Positions 45,238 through 55,083 are shown, numbered from the stretch's first letter. The stretch is DNA of 64,000 bases from Chryseobacterium potabilaquae (GCF_902728265.1 NZ_CACVBR010000012.1:28003-92002); one strand, 5' to 3'. Program-made: numbers and translations. The notes: generated from the sequence alone by a model not told the origin.

Positions 45238-45666
45238 TTACCATCCTGACGTTGCCTTTCTTTTTTCTATCATATGATCTACGGAAGCTCTTCCTGCTCC
45301 AAATGCAATAATGAGTAAATATACTGATAGGTAAAGTAAACTCATCTCTCTTTTATCAAAAGGATCTACCTCATGAACTACAAAAGCCGCAATTGACATC
45401 GTAAAAATGAGAAATAGTAAGGATATCCTTGTAAAAAGGCCTAAAATAAGAAGTATAGAACATACAAACTCTGCAAATACTGTAAGACCTAGAGATATTT
45501 GAGGACCCAATCCAAGAAAGTCAAAAAACTCTACTTTTCCGCCTTGTAAAAGCATCTCAAGCTTTGGATAGCCATGTGAGAGCATAGCAAAACCGATAAA
45601 GACTCTTACGACAAACAAAATGATATCCCTTAATATTATACTAGAATTTTTACTCGAATAGTTCAT
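45238..45666 (-). CDS. DoxX-family membrane protein
   Basis: A 142-aa protein with four membrane segments: FVVRVFIGFAMLSHGYPKLE (with the family SHGxxK), ISLGLTVFAEFVCSILLILGLF, LLFLIFTMSIAAFVVHE and LLYLSVYLLIIAFGAGRASV. DoxX/DoxD proteins are small quinone- or redox-associated membrane proteins; function here unknown. Confidence 0.85.
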   Translation of the reverse strand: MNYSSKNSSIILRDIILFVVRVFIGFAMLSHGYPKLEMLLQGGKVEFFDFLGLGPQISLGLTVFAEFVCSILLILGLFTRISLLFLIFTMSIAAFVVHEVDPFDKREMSLLYLSVYLLIIAFGAGRASVDHMIEKRKATSGW

Positions 45667-45732
45667 TTTAATGAAAGTTTACATAAAAATAATAAAAAAC
45701 TTTAATACAAACGTATGTTCATCGATTTTGTT

Positions 45733-46608
45733 TTACCTATATCCAAAATTTTTAAGATCTCTGTCGTTTTTCCTCCAATCTTTCTTCACTTTTACAAACA
45801 AATTCAAGTGTATTTTTTTACTGAAAAACTTTTCAAGATCCAACCTCGCTTCTGTTCCTACTTTTTTAATTGCCTCTCCTTTATGACCAATAACAATTCC
45901 CTTTTGAGTATCTCTTTCAACATAAATAATAGAATCAATAAAAATAATTCCTTCCTTTTCTTTAAACTGCTCAGTAACGACTTCTACGGAATAAGGAATT
46001 TCTTTTTCGTAATTCAATAAAATTTTCTCTCGAATAGCCTCATTTACAAAAAATCGCTCTGGTTTATCTGTAAATTGATCTTTATCATAATAAGCCGGAC
46101 TTTCAGGGAGTAAAGATTTTATTTTAGGTAAAATAATTTCAGTATTAAAAGCATTTAAGGCTGATATAGGAAGAATTTCTGCTTTAGGAATCCTATTATG
46201 CCAGTCTTCTACAAGTTTTTCAAGACCTTCTTGATTCGTTTGGTCTACTTTATTTAATAAAAGTAAAACAGGAACAGGAATTTTATTTAATTTTTCAATC
46301 AAAAAAGAAGAAGGCTCCTCTTTATCGGTTACATCCACTATAAATAAAAAAACATCTGCATCTTGTAAAGAATCTTTCACAAAATCCATCATCTTTTCCT
46401 GTAATCCGTATTTAGGATCTAAAACGCCAGGAGTATCTGAAAATACAATTTGTAAGTCATCCTCATTATAAATTCCAAAAATTCTATGGCGTGTTGTTTG
46501 CGCCTTTTGTGTTACAATGGCTAACTTCTCTCCCATCAACTGATTAAGTAGAGTAGATTTTCCGGCATTGGGTTTCCCAACTATATTTACAAATCCTGCT
46601 TTATGCAT
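45733..46608 (-). CDS. era: GTPase Era
   Basis: A 291-aa two-domain protein. G motifs are GKPNAGKSTLLNQL (G1), FSDTPGVLDP (G3) and LLNKVDQ (G4). A C-terminal KH domain has GIVIGHKGEAIKKVGTEARLDLEKFF. It binds 16S rRNA near its 3' end and helps mature the small ribosomal subunit. Complete. Confidence 0.95.
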   Translation of the reverse strand: MHKAGFVNIVGKPNAGKSTLLNQLMGEKLAIVTQKAQTTRHRIFGIYNEDDLQIVFSDTPGVLDPKYGLQEKMMDFVKDSLQDADVFLFIVDVTDKEEPSSFLIEKLNKIPVPVLLLLNKVDQTNQEGLEKLVEDWHNRIPKAEILPISALNAFNTEIILPKIKSLLPESPAYYDKDQFTDKPERFFVNEAIREKILLNYEKEIPYSVEVVTEQFKEKEGIIFIDSIIYVERDTQKGIVIGHKGEAIKKVGTEARLDLEKFFSKKIHLNLFVKVKKDWRKNDRDLKNFGYR

Positions 46609-46714
46609 AAAAACTATTTTACAGCTGCAAAGTTAGTAAAACAAAATCGCTATAACGAATCTCCTCCTCTTTTTAATTCAGTATAGGGATGAAAACAGAT
46701 AAAATCACTCACTC

Positions 46715-47629
46715 TTAGATTTCCTTCTTTTCATAATTACTGTTGCGGAAATCTTCAAATTCTTGATAATCATATTCGGGACACGCCCCTGACTTTGAAG
46801 TAATAAATGCTCCTAAAGCAATCGCTTCTTTCATTATTTCTTTCTGTGATTTTCCTTGAATTCTTTTTGAAATAAACCCTGAAAGAAAAGAATCTCCACT
46901 TCCTACAGTATCTGAAATAACAATAGGTAATGCCTCGAAATTATAATTTCTATTATTGATAAAATATCGAGCACCTTGACTTCCTTTTGTTAATACTATT
47001 TCTTTAATATTAAAATATTCCATTATAGCAAGAGCACAATTTTCTTCATCCGTATACTCTTTTTCTAAAAATTGTATTATTTGTTTCATTTCGGCCTTAT
47101 TCATTTTAACAATATCAGCCTTATGTAAAAGAAACTTAATACATTCTACATCCATATAGGGAGGTCTGAAATTCACATCAAATATTTTAAGCTTTGCATG
47201 CTCTATAAGGCTAAAGAGGGTTTCCCTAGTTTTTTCATTTCTAGCTGAAAGGCTTCCAAAAATAAAAGCCTCTGCCTTAGAAACCAATTCTTCATGAATA
47301 GGTAAAATATTGATATAATCCCAGGCTACATGATTGACAATATCATAACTTGCTTCATTATCTTCATTAATTGTTGCAATAACAGTACTCGTAGGATGTT
47401 CATTATCTGTTTGAATATAATCTGTAGCTAGTCCCCAGTTTTTAATCTGATCTAATAATTTTTGCCCTAAATTATCATTTCCCACTCGACTTAGCATTTT
47501 AACATCAATTCCGGATTTATGAATATGATAAGCCGCATTGAACGGAGCTCCTCCCGCTCTTGAACCTTCCGGAAAAATATCCCATAAAATTTCACCAAAA
47601 CACACTACATATGGATTATTAAAAATCAT
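46715..47629 (-). CDS. PfkB-family sugar kinase, fructokinase-like
   Basis: A 304-aa ribokinase-fold enzyme. The start is set at the Met giving MIFNNPYVVCFGEILWDIFP, because the upstream in-frame Met lies in leader DNA. Substrate loop GGAPFNAAYHI, VRxGxD-like VKMLSRVGNDNLG and the catalytic base motif DTVGSGDSFLSGFI are present. GEILWD and GGAPFN point to fructokinase-like hexose kinases. It phosphorylates sugar in the cytoplasm. The Crp-type regulator gene is divergent. Confidence 0.87.
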   Translation of the reverse strand: MIFNNPYVVCFGEILWDIFPEGSRAGGAPFNAAYHIHKSGIDVKMLSRVGNDNLGQKLLDQIKNWGLATDYIQTDNEHPTSTVIATINEDNEASYDIVNHVAWDYINILPIHEELVSKAEAFIFGSLSARNEKTRETLFSLIEHAKLKIFDVNFRPPYMDVECIKFLLHKADIVKMNKAEMKQIIQFLEKEYTDEENCALAIMEYFNIKEIVLTKGSQGARYFINNRNYNFEALPIVISDTVGSGDSFLSGFISKRIQGKSQKEIMKEAIALGAFITSKSGACPEYDYQEFEDFRNSNYEKKEI

Positions 47630-47820
47630 ACTATTAAACGTTAAATTATTAGACTGTAAATATATTCTATATTGCACTTCTTGTAGCCTTTTTAATCGAG
47701 AATATTATATTTTTGCCAAATAACATGTAGTCTTAATCTCATAATCAAAGAGTTTTATTTTTCTAAATATCTTCTAATCTATATAATTATGATTAATTTT
47801 ACTCTATCTTACCGATAATT

Positions 47821-48384
47821 ATGGAAATAGATCAAGTCATCGATACGATATACAATATTCCCGAAGTTTCTAAAGTTAATCTGAAAAAATTCATAACTGA
47901 AGTTTCTTATACTAAAGGACATTTATTAATGGAGGCACATAAAGTGATTCCTCACATGTACTTTATAAAAAAAGGAATTGTTCGTGCCTACTCTTCGGGT
48001 ATAAATAATGAAATCACATTTTGGTTTGGAAGTGAAGGTGAGCCCGTGGTTTCAATGAATAGCTATGTAAATAATCAACCTGGTTATGAAAATATTGAAC
48101 TCTTAGAAGATTGCCAATTATATAAACTGGAAATGGAAAGGCTAAAAAAGCTTTTTAGTGAAGATATCCATATTGCTAACTGGGGCAGAAAATTTGCTGA
48201 GAAAGAGTTGATTAAAACAGAAGAACTCATTATATCCAGACAGTTCAAGCACTCATTAGAGCGTTATAAAGATTTAATTAAGGATAAACCTGATCTTTTG
48301 AAAAGAGTTCAACTTGGTCACATAGCCTCCTATTTAGGAATTACACAGGTAAGCTTAAGCAGAGTTCGTGCAGAAATAAAATAA
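47821..48384 (+). CDS. Crp/Fnr-family transcriptional regulator
   Basis: A 187-aa regulator: an N-terminal cyclic-nucleotide-binding-type beta barrel (about 20-115, KGHLLMEAHKVIPHMYFIKK), a dimer helix and a short C-terminal HTH with LGHIASYLGITQVSLSRVRA. Bacteroidota have many such regulators that do not bind cAMP in a known way. It starts 192 bases from the sugar kinase, in divergent orientation, and lies in front of the SMR pump gene. Confidence 0.88.
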   Translation: MEIDQVIDTIYNIPEVSKVNLKKFITEVSYTKGHLLMEAHKVIPHMYFIKKGIVRAYSSGINNEITFWFGSEGEPVVSMNSYVNNQPGYENIELLEDCQLYKLEMERLKKLFSEDIHIANWGRKFAEKELIKTEELIISRQFKHSLERYKDLIKDKPDLLKRVQLGHIASYLGITQVSLSRVRAEIK

Positions 48385-48449
48385 TCTATATTTTTTAACA
48401 ATTGTAAAATTATATTTCCCTTAAAATTCAGAATTTTGCCTCTAAAAAA

Positions 48450-48779
48450 ATGAATTGGATAATTTTAATTATTGCAGGCTTGTTTGAAGTGGCTTTTGCA
48501 GCTTGTTTGGGAAAGGTTAAAGAAACCTCCGGATCAGAAATGTATTGGTGGTTTACAGCATTCTTAGTTTCACTTTCTATAAGTATGTTATTACTTATTA
48601 AAGCTACACAAACACTTCCCATTGGAACGGCTTATGCGGTTTGGACAGGAATTGGGGCTGTCGGTACAGCTATAATGGGTATTTTCTTTTTCAAAGATCC
48701 TGTCAATTTTTGGAGAATATTTTTTATCATCACTTTAATTGGCTCTGTCGTAGGATTAAAGTTTGTTTCTCATTCATAA
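48450..48779 (+). CDS. SMR-family small multidrug/guanidinium exporter (SugE/Gdx-like)
   Basis: A 109-aa four-helix protein. The proton-coupled Glu is in IAGLFEVAFAACLGK (about residue 13), followed by the Gdx-like helix GTAYAVWTGIGAVGTAIMGIFF. This pattern groups it with SugE/Gdx guanidinium exporters rather than EmrE. No guanidine riboswitch is seen upstream, and it may instead be under the preceding Crp-type regulator, 65 bases away. Confidence 0.85.
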   Translation: MNWIILIIAGLFEVAFAACLGKVKETSGSEMYWWFTAFLVSLSISMLLLIKATQTLPIGTAYAVWTGIGAVGTAIMGIFFFKDPVNFWRIFFIITLIGSVVGLKFVSHS

Positions 48780-48828
48780 ATAATATCATTTTCTCCTTCT
48801 CTATACAAGAGTGAAAAAAGAATATATA

Positions 48829-48858
48829 AAAAACGTTTCCTATTTTGGAAACGTTTTA
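48829..48858. terminator. Bidirectional terminator between SMR and methyltransferase genes
   Basis: A stem AAACGTTTCC/GGAAACGTTT with A-run and T-run on the two sides. It serves both convergent genes; the stop codon of the methyltransferase gene (48856-48858) is inside its T-rich flank. Confidence 0.88.
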
Positions 48859-49623
48859 TTTTTTTGAAACTATAGGTAGGATTTCATTTTTATTTAATCC
48901 ATATTTTTTCACTTCTTCATCCGTAAACTTTTGAGAATAAAAATTAGGATTTACTTCAAAACCTACTTTTTTCAACCGGTCGAAATAGTCCATACCATAC
49001 CATCTGACATGATCATATTGTCCAAAATGTTTTTGACGTTCTTTAGGATCTTTAATAGAAAAATCTTCATATGTCACCTCTAAAGAATTTTTCATAGGAA
49101 CTTGGAAGATTCCCCATCCTTTAGGCTTCATCACTCTATATAGCTCACTGATTGCTTTAGCATCATCCTCAATATGTTCTAAAACATGATTACAAAAAAT
49201 GATATCAAAGCTTTCATCAGCAAAGGGGAGGTCTAAAATATCTGCTTTTACATCTACTATAGGCGAAAATAAGTCTGCTGAAATATAATTCAGATTTCTC
49301 ATTCTTCTGAATCTTTTTAAAAATTCCTGCTCGGGTGCAATATGTAAAACTTTATAATTTTTACGAAAAAAATCAGTTTCATTTTGAAGATATAACCACA
49401 TTTGACGATGCCTTTCTAAACTTAATGTACCTGGAGACAGCGCATTTTCTCTTTGCTTTCCATATCCATAAGGTAAAAACTTACGATATGACCTTCCATC
49501 TATAGGATCATAAAATTGATCTCCTTTAAAAAATTGATAAATAACAGGCCTAGCCCAAATACTCATTTTAATAAGCAGGGGCCTTGGAATCTTATTCAGT
49601 AAAAATTTAGTGATTTGCTTCAT
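48856..49623 (-). CDS. SAM-dependent class I methyltransferase
   Basis: A 255-aa enzyme of the Methyltransf_11 type. VLHIAPEQEFLKRF is the nucleotide-binding region, and FDIIFCNHVLEHIEDDAKAISELYRVMKPKGWGIFQVPM holds the typical family loop and strand. Substrate unknown. Its start overlaps the map stop by a single base, so translation is coupled. Confidence 0.85.
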   Translation of the reverse strand: MKQITKFLLNKIPRPLLIKMSIWARPVIYQFFKGDQFYDPIDGRSYRKFLPYGYGKQRENALSPGTLSLERHRQMWLYLQNETDFFRKNYKVLHIAPEQEFLKRFRRMRNLNYISADLFSPIVDVKADILDLPFADESFDIIFCNHVLEHIEDDAKAISELYRVMKPKGWGIFQVPMKNSLEVTYEDFSIKDPKERQKHFGQYDHVRWYGMDYFDRLKKVGFEVNPNFYSQKFTDEEVKKYGLNKNEILPIVSKK

Positions 49624-50432
49624 TAAAACTCCATTTGGAAAGGCTTTTCTTCATCATTTTCTATCCCCAATGCCTCATAAATATATTTAAAAGTAGACAG
49701 TAATACCGGTTTTCCATTCACTACGGCTACATCATGTTCAAAGTGTGCTGAAGGTTTGTTATCTAAAGTCGTCACTGTCCAGCCATCATTATGAAATTTC
49801 ACTTTTTCAGTTCCTAAATTGATCATAGGTTCAATAGCAATTGCTAAACCATCTTTAATCACCTTACCACTTCCTTGTCTTCCATAATTCGGAACTTGTG
49901 GATCTTCATGCATCTTACGTCCTACCCCGTGACCAACCAACTCTTTTACAACACCATATCCTTCTTTTTCACAATGTGCCTGAATCGCATAAGAAATATC
50001 TCCTATCCTTTTCCCTCTAATACATTGTTCTATTCCTTTATAAAGAGACTCTTTGGTAACTTTTAATAATTTCTTTACTTCCGGTGCTACTTCTCCTATC
50101 TCAAAAGTATAGGCATGATCTCCAACAAAACCATTGAGAAAAACACCACAATCAATAGAAAGAATATCTCCTTCTTTTATTTCTTCTTTATTGGGAATTC
50201 CATGAACGACCTGATCATTTGGAGAAATACATAAAGAATTAGGAAAGCCTCCATATCCTAAAAATGCAGGTTCTGCACCATGATCTTTAATAAATTCATA
50301 CGCCATTTTATCTAAGTGCAAAGTCGTGATTCCGGGTTTAATTTCTTTTGCTAATAACCCTAATGTTTTTGAAACCAACTGTGCACTTTGCTTCATTAAA
50401 CGAAGCTCTTCTATCGTTTTTAACTGAATCAT
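49623..50432 (-). CDS. map: Methionine aminopeptidase, type I
   Basis: A 269-aa enzyme with the metal residues in order: QVVHGIPNKEEIKEGDILSIDCGVF (Asp ligand), FVGDHAYTFEIG (Asp), ELVGHGVGRKMHEDPQVPNYG (His), AIEPMINLGT (Glu) and AHFEHDVAVV (Glu at end of the set). It removes the initiator Met from new proteins. Usually near secY or rpm genes; here it leads a two-gene transcript with a methyltransferase. Confidence 0.94.
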   Translation of the reverse strand: MIQLKTIEELRLMKQSAQLVSKTLGLLAKEIKPGITTLHLDKMAYEFIKDHGAEPAFLGYGGFPNSLCISPNDQVVHGIPNKEEIKEGDILSIDCGVFLNGFVGDHAYTFEIGEVAPEVKKLLKVTKESLYKGIEQCIRGKRIGDISYAIQAHCEKEGYGVVKELVGHGVGRKMHEDPQVPNYGRQGSGKVIKDGLAIAIEPMINLGTEKVKFHNDGWTVTTLDNKPSAHFEHDVAVVNGKPVLLSTFKYIYEALGIENDEEKPFQMEF

Positions 50433-50516
50433 ATTATATAATTTATCATCTAAATCATTAATTTTATATACTAAAGAAGTTAGTACATTTAATAAGGTTT
50501 AGATGCTAGATTATTC

Positions 50517-50948
50517 TTACCAGAATAATCCTCTTTTCTTTTCTTTTTTAAGTTTAGAGTAAGCCAACACTTCTTTGCCTTCTACTCGAAATTCTATTCT
50601 ATCCTGAATGATATTATAGATTTCTCCCCAACCTGGAAATCCTCCTAAATTTCTATCATCAATAAACCAATCTGCATCCAATTTTCTCGATTGTGTTTCA
50701 GAGTCAAAAACTTCTCCTTCAAAGCTTGAATTCACTGCATAAAACTCAATACCGTTTTTTTTGCAGAATTCAACAGCTTCTTCTAAAGATCTTCCATGCC
50801 TGTATGTCCAAAGAATGAGTCTATATCCTTCACTTTGTAATCTTTTCAATGTTTCAAAAGCAAAAATCTTAGGCTTTCCTATTGCCGGATAAGCATCATC
50901 CACGATAGTCCCGTCAAAATCAACCGCAATTTTTTTACTATTTATCAT
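50517..50948 (-). CDS. BT0820-type HAD-superfamily phosphatase
   Basis: A 143-aa HAD phosphatase with the nucleophile motif VDFDGTIVDDAYP near the start, RLILWTYRHGRSLEEAV as motif II and DWFIDDRNLGGFPGWG as motif IV with acidic pair. Family member BT0820 of Bacteroides is a crystallised, uncharacterised relative. Likely a small-molecule phosphatase. Complete and of typical length. Confidence 0.88.
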   Translation of the reverse strand: MINSKKIAVDFDGTIVDDAYPAIGKPKIFAFETLKRLQSEGYRLILWTYRHGRSLEEAVEFCKKNGIEFYAVNSSFEGEVFDSETQSRKLDADWFIDDRNLGGFPGWGEIYNIIQDRIEFRVEGKEVLAYSKLKKEKKRGLFW

Positions 50949-50981
50949 ATCGAATCCATTTTAGAATTGCAAAGATACAAA

Positions 50982-51012
50982 TAAAAAGAGTGCCAAAATA
51001 ATTAGCACTCTT
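50982..51012 (-). terminator. Terminator of the acyl-ACP desaturase gene
   Basis: Stem AAGAGTGC/GCACTCTT with a T-run on the minus strand, 29 bases after the stop at 51041. Confidence 0.88.
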
Positions 51013-51040
51013 ACTTTTATAATTTTATGATAGCCCTTAA

Positions 51041-52018
51041 TTAACTTTTAACCCAGTTGAATTGAAACTGTAGATCCGGAGTAGAAACTCTATCTGTAAT
51101 CTTTTGTAATCTTCCCGGTAATTTCATCAAATATTCCTGAGCTTTTTCCGCTTTTTCTGTCAGTCCTTTAATATGTTCTATTTTCCAATCGTCTAATAAA
51201 TCTTTCAGAATATTAATATAATCCTGCCCCGTATATACCATACATCTTTGAGCAGCATCCGAAAAATGTCCCCAAAGCTCTCCTGCTTTTTGGCCGGACT
51301 GTCTCATTAAATGAGCTGGCATCACAATTTTTTTACGCATCATATCCTCAAAAGCAAGAATCATTTCAGAAGGATCTATTTCAAGAATTTTTGTAACAAA
51401 ATGTTTGTATGCTTTAGCATGTCTCGCTTCATCAGCAGCAATCACACCACACATTTTAGCAAGCTTTCCATTTCCGCATTGCTTGGCCAATGTTCCTACT
51501 CTTCTATGCGATATATTGGTTGCGGTTTCTTGGAAACTAGTATAAATAAAATTTCTGTAAGGATCCATACTGGTTCCTAAATCAAAACCATCGTTTATCA
51601 AATATTGGGTAGTAATTTCTACTTCCCTCATATTCACTCTACCACATAGATAAAGATATTTATTGAGGAGGTCTCCATGCCTATTTTCTTCTGCGGTCCA
51701 AGCTCTTACCCAGTTTGCCCAGCCTACTTTTTCTTCTTGATTGACTCCATCCACGCCCATAAGCCAGGATTCATACGACGGTAAGGCTTCTTCTGTAATA
51801 CAATCTCCGATTAATGTTACAAATAAATCATAAGGCATCTCGCGGGCAAAGGTCTGAATTTCTTCTAAATCATATCTAAAACTTTCGTTTGAAGGATCTG
51901 GTAACATATCAGAAGGTTGCCAAATTTTTTCAATTGGTGTTAAAAACTTATCTAGAAAAGAACTTACTTCTTTTTCCAGAATTCCCATGACTTCTTTCCT
52001 AACGAGTTTTTGATACAT
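51041..52018 (-). CDS. Acyl-ACP desaturase, soluble diiron type
   Basis: A 325-aa ferritin-like diiron enzyme. Diiron ligands lie in AEENRHGDLLNKYLY (ExxH) and AADEARHAKAYKHF (second ExxH), plus ETATNISHRR and SLVGDCITEEALPSYE. Plant-type stearoyl-ACP desaturases share this. It introduces a double bond into acyl chains, adjusting membrane fluidity. A convergent-strand terminator follows. Confidence 0.9.
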   Translation of the reverse strand: MYQKLVRKEVMGILEKEVSSFLDKFLTPIEKIWQPSDMLPDPSNESFRYDLEEIQTFAREMPYDLFVTLIGDCITEEALPSYESWLMGVDGVNQEEKVGWANWVRAWTAEENRHGDLLNKYLYLCGRVNMREVEITTQYLINDGFDLGTSMDPYRNFIYTSFQETATNISHRRVGTLAKQCGNGKLAKMCGVIAADEARHAKAYKHFVTKILEIDPSEMILAFEDMMRKKIVMPAHLMRQSGQKAGELWGHFSDAAQRCMVYTGQDYINILKDLLDDWKIEHIKGLTEKAEKAQEYLMKLPGRLQKITDRVSTPDLQFQFNWVKS

Positions 52019-52111
52019 TTTATATTTTTAAATTTTAATATTTAACAAATATATAACTAATTTATTATTTTAAACATAATATAGCCTTGTAATTTTTTTA
52101 TGACAAGTGAT

Positions 52112-52153
52112 TAAAAAATACCGTTACTAAGTATAATAACGGTATTTTTTTAA
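52112..52153. terminator. Terminator downstream of phosphoglycerate mutase
   Basis: Stem AAAATACCGTTA/TAACGGTATTTT with flanking A-run and T-run between the phosphoglycerate mutase stop (52171) and the desaturase start. Confidence 0.88.
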
Positions 52154-52170
52154 CAATATTATGTATTTTT

Positions 52171-53712
52171 CTAACTCGTCAGTATATCCCCTGTCATGAT
52201 CTCCGGAATCATAATTTCCATTACTTTCAAAATAGTAGGAGCCACATCTCCCAGCTTACCTGGAGTAAGATTCCAGGTATGTTCTTTATCCATCACAATA
52301 AATGGAACTAAATTGGTAGAGTGTTGAGTATTGGGAGTCCCATCAGGATTAATCATCACATCAGAATTTCCATGATCTGCTAAGATGAAAACGGCATACC
52401 CATAATCATAGGCAGTCATTGCCACTTTTTCTATACATTTATCAACTGTTTCTGCTGCTTTTACCGCTGCGCCAAAAACACCGGTATGCCCTACCATATC
52501 TGTATTGGCAAAATTTAGGCAAATAAAATCGGCTGTTTCATTTTCTAATTCGGGAACAATAGCATTCACTATATCATATGCTGACATTTCTGGTTTTAAA
52601 TCGTAGGTAGGAACATCCTTCGGACTTGGGCATAACAACCTCTTTTCTCCTTTAAACTCTTCTTCCCTACCTCCTGAAAAGAAAAATGTAACATGAGGAT
52701 ATTTTTCTGTTTCGGCAATTCTTATCTGTGTTTTGCCATTCCTTTCCAATACTTCTCCCATTGTATTTTGAAGAACTTCTTCATCAAAAACTACATGTAC
52801 CTTCTGAAATGTTTTATCATAATTTGTTAAAGTAACATAATAAAGATCTAATTTTCTCATGAAAAACTCCGGGAAATCTTGCTGAGAAAGAACTTCTGTA
52901 ATTTCTCTTCCTCTATCTGTACGGAAGTTAAAGCAAATGACCACATCTTGATCTGTGATTTTTGCTACCGGGACTACATTTCCTGTTTCCGTGGTGTTAA
53001 CCAAAACAATGGGCTTAATAAACTCATCTGTAACACTCTCATTATATGATGATTTAATAGCGGATAAAGAATCTGTGGTTTGAAGTCCTACTCCCTCTAC
53101 TAAAGCATCATAAACCAGCTTTACACGTTCCCATCTTTTATCTCTATCCATCGCATAATATCTTCCTACAATCGTTGCCAATTTCCCTGTAGTTCTCAAC
53201 ATATGTTGCTGAAGATCTTCGATAAAATCAATTGCCGAATGTGGATCACAATCTCTACCATCTGTAAAAGCATGAACAAAAACATTTTCATGAAGTCCAA
53301 ATTCACCGGCCGCAGTCAGTAATCCCTTTAAGTGATTAATATGTGAATGTACTCCCCCATTAGAAACCAACCCTATAAAATGTACTTTTTTGTTTTCTCT
53401 TTTAGCATATTCGAAGGCATCTTGAATCACTTTTTCTTGACCTAACGTACCATTTTCAACGGCCATATTCAGTTTCACAAGATTCTGATAAACGACTCTC
53501 CCTGCCCCTAAATTCATATGTCCCACTTCTGAGTTCCCCATTTGCCCGGCAGGAAGTCCAACCGCCAAACCACTTGCCTCAAGCGTTGTATGGGGAAATT
53601 TTTTATAACAACTATCTATAAATGGTGTATTGGCTTTATCAATTGCTGAAACGTCCGGATTCATACCCAATCCCCATCCATCAAGGATCGCCAATATTGC
53701 TTTTTTTGACAT
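52171..53712 (-). CDS. gpmI: Phosphoglycerate mutase, 2,3-bisphosphoglycerate-independent
   Basis: A 513-aa metalloenzyme. The start is chosen at MSKKAILAILDGWGLG; the 32 codons upstream are AT-rich leader. Motifs are LDGWG (metal), MGNSEVGHMNLGAG with the phosphoserine, HAFTDGRDCDPHS, CFNFRTDRGRE, NFANTDMVGHTG and HGNSDVM. It interconverts 3- and 2-phosphoglycerate in glycolysis with two manganese ions. Complete and typical length. Confidence 0.95.
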   Translation of the reverse strand: MSKKAILAILDGWGLGMNPDVSAIDKANTPFIDSCYKKFPHTTLEASGLAVGLPAGQMGNSEVGHMNLGAGRVVYQNLVKLNMAVENGTLGQEKVIQDAFEYAKRENKKVHFIGLVSNGGVHSHINHLKGLLTAAGEFGLHENVFVHAFTDGRDCDPHSAIDFIEDLQQHMLRTTGKLATIVGRYYAMDRDKRWERVKLVYDALVEGVGLQTTDSLSAIKSSYNESVTDEFIKPIVLVNTTETGNVVPVAKITDQDVVICFNFRTDRGREITEVLSQQDFPEFFMRKLDLYYVTLTNYDKTFQKVHVVFDEEVLQNTMGEVLERNGKTQIRIAETEKYPHVTFFFSGGREEEFKGEKRLLCPSPKDVPTYDLKPEMSAYDIVNAIVPELENETADFICLNFANTDMVGHTGVFGAAVKAAETVDKCIEKVAMTAYDYGYAVFILADHGNSDVMINPDGTPNTQHSTNLVPFIVMDKEHTWNLTPGKLGDVAPTILKVMEIMIPEIMTGDILTS

Positions 53713-53841
53713 TTTGTAAAACTTTTGTATTACAAATTTATTTAATTTGAAATGAATTGAAGAATTTGAAAGAATTAAATTTCTCTTAAATTTCTTTGTA
53801 AAAATCAATTGAGTATACTCTTTAATAATTCAATAGGAGTA

Positions 53842-55083
53842 CTAGTTTTTATACCAATCCTTAATTTCATAATAAAGCTTTTTTGATTTAATATTTTCGA
53901 TTCTAATATTTTGTCCCTTTTCTCCATCTTTTATATCAGCTTCTTTATCCCAAGTCCCCTGCGTAAATTTCAGCTGAGCCGGGAGATGTATTTTTAATGT
54001 AATGCTTCTCTCTTTATTTCCTTTTCTATTCATCTTAATGGAAGACGGATTCCAATTGCCAAGTTCTGGTTGATTTCCTGTAATATAAACCTCATCATTT
54101 TTATCAGGCACACTCACGAGAAAAGTTACTTCATGCACCTCATCAGAATATTCCTTAAAAAAATCATCAAATTTTATATTCTTTCCATTCACATATTCCT
54201 GAATATAAGAATCAAGAAAACCACTTTCTTTTAAAAATAAAAATGGATTTTGAATATGAAGAATATGATCTATGGCTTGATGTTTATCTGATTGTTTATT
54301 AAAATAAGCTTCCACAATCTTATAGCCCATCCAATATCCTAGATCGTTGGGTCTATCATCTTTTTTACTGGTTCCATATAACCAATCTTGATAATCATTT
54401 CCTTTCAATTTAGTGATAAACTCTTTACAAAGTTGAGCAGAGTGAGTTTCGCCATACTGAAATGGTTTCGAATTGATCGTTTCTCCGGAAATAAATTCTC
54501 CTAAAAAATCAGCCCCTCCTTCTGTTAATGATTGCTTCAATAATGTATCATCACCTTGTATGCCTTGTTGGAAATGAATAAGTTCATGAGTGATAAGGCC
54601 TGTAATACCATTAAGATCTGTAAGCATTTCTGTTCCTATAATAATTCCATCTTTAGATACAGTCCCTCCTGAATTAAATCGTCCATATACAAAATATACA
54701 GGTGGAAATGTTGCTTTTGGATACCAATACTTTAATGCACTGTAAATCGCTTTGATTCTTTTTTCCTTTAACGAAACTTCCGATAATACATTCCTGCTTT
54801 TTATATAGTCTTCTTTTCTTCTTTTTACTGTTGTATATAAAGAATCAGCATTCATTATTCTAAAAGGCACAAAGCCTTGGACTCCCAGACTTCCATTTTT
54901 AATATACTCGTTAAAAGGGTTTTCTTTAGAGGTTTCTATCCTATCGAAAGCTCTCCAAAAACTTTCCGTATCTTTTGTTTCAAACACAGCATGTAAAGGA
55001 TTATCAGAAAAGTTGGTTTGCCCACTCATTAGCCCACAAGCTAACATGGCTACAATCATGAAGTTATTAGTTTTTAGTTTCAT
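53842..55083 (-). CDS. Secreted DUF2268-type metallopeptidase-like protein with C-terminal starch-binding-like domain
   Basis: A 413-aa exported protein with signal peptide NNFMIVAMLACGLMSGQT. LITHELIHFQQG (HExxH, about residue 163) followed by LTEGGADFLGEF (Glu ligand, about residue 186) is the zinc pattern of DUF2268/GldB-like proteins. The last 95 residues (about 318-413) read like a CBM20-type domain: HEVTFLVSVPDKNDEVYITG, GNWNPSSIKMNRK and KLYYEIKDW. Such modules bind glycans. This pairing may target the enzyme to a polysaccharide. Activity is not demonstrated by sequence alone. Confidence 0.75.
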   Translation of the reverse strand: MKLKTNNFMIVAMLACGLMSGQTNFSDNPLHAVFETKDTESFWRAFDRIETSKENPFNEYIKNGSLGVQGFVPFRIMNADSLYTTVKRRKEDYIKSRNVLSEVSLKEKRIKAIYSALKYWYPKATFPPVYFVYGRFNSGGTVSKDGIIIGTEMLTDLNGITGLITHELIHFQQGIQGDDTLLKQSLTEGGADFLGEFISGETINSKPFQYGETHSAQLCKEFITKLKGNDYQDWLYGTSKKDDRPNDLGYWMGYKIVEAYFNKQSDKHQAIDHILHIQNPFLFLKESGFLDSYIQEYVNGKNIKFDDFFKEYSDEVHEVTFLVSVPDKNDEVYITGNQPELGNWNPSSIKMNRKGNKERSITLKIHLPAQLKFTQGTWDKEADIKDGEKGQNIRIENIKSKKLYYEIKDWYKN

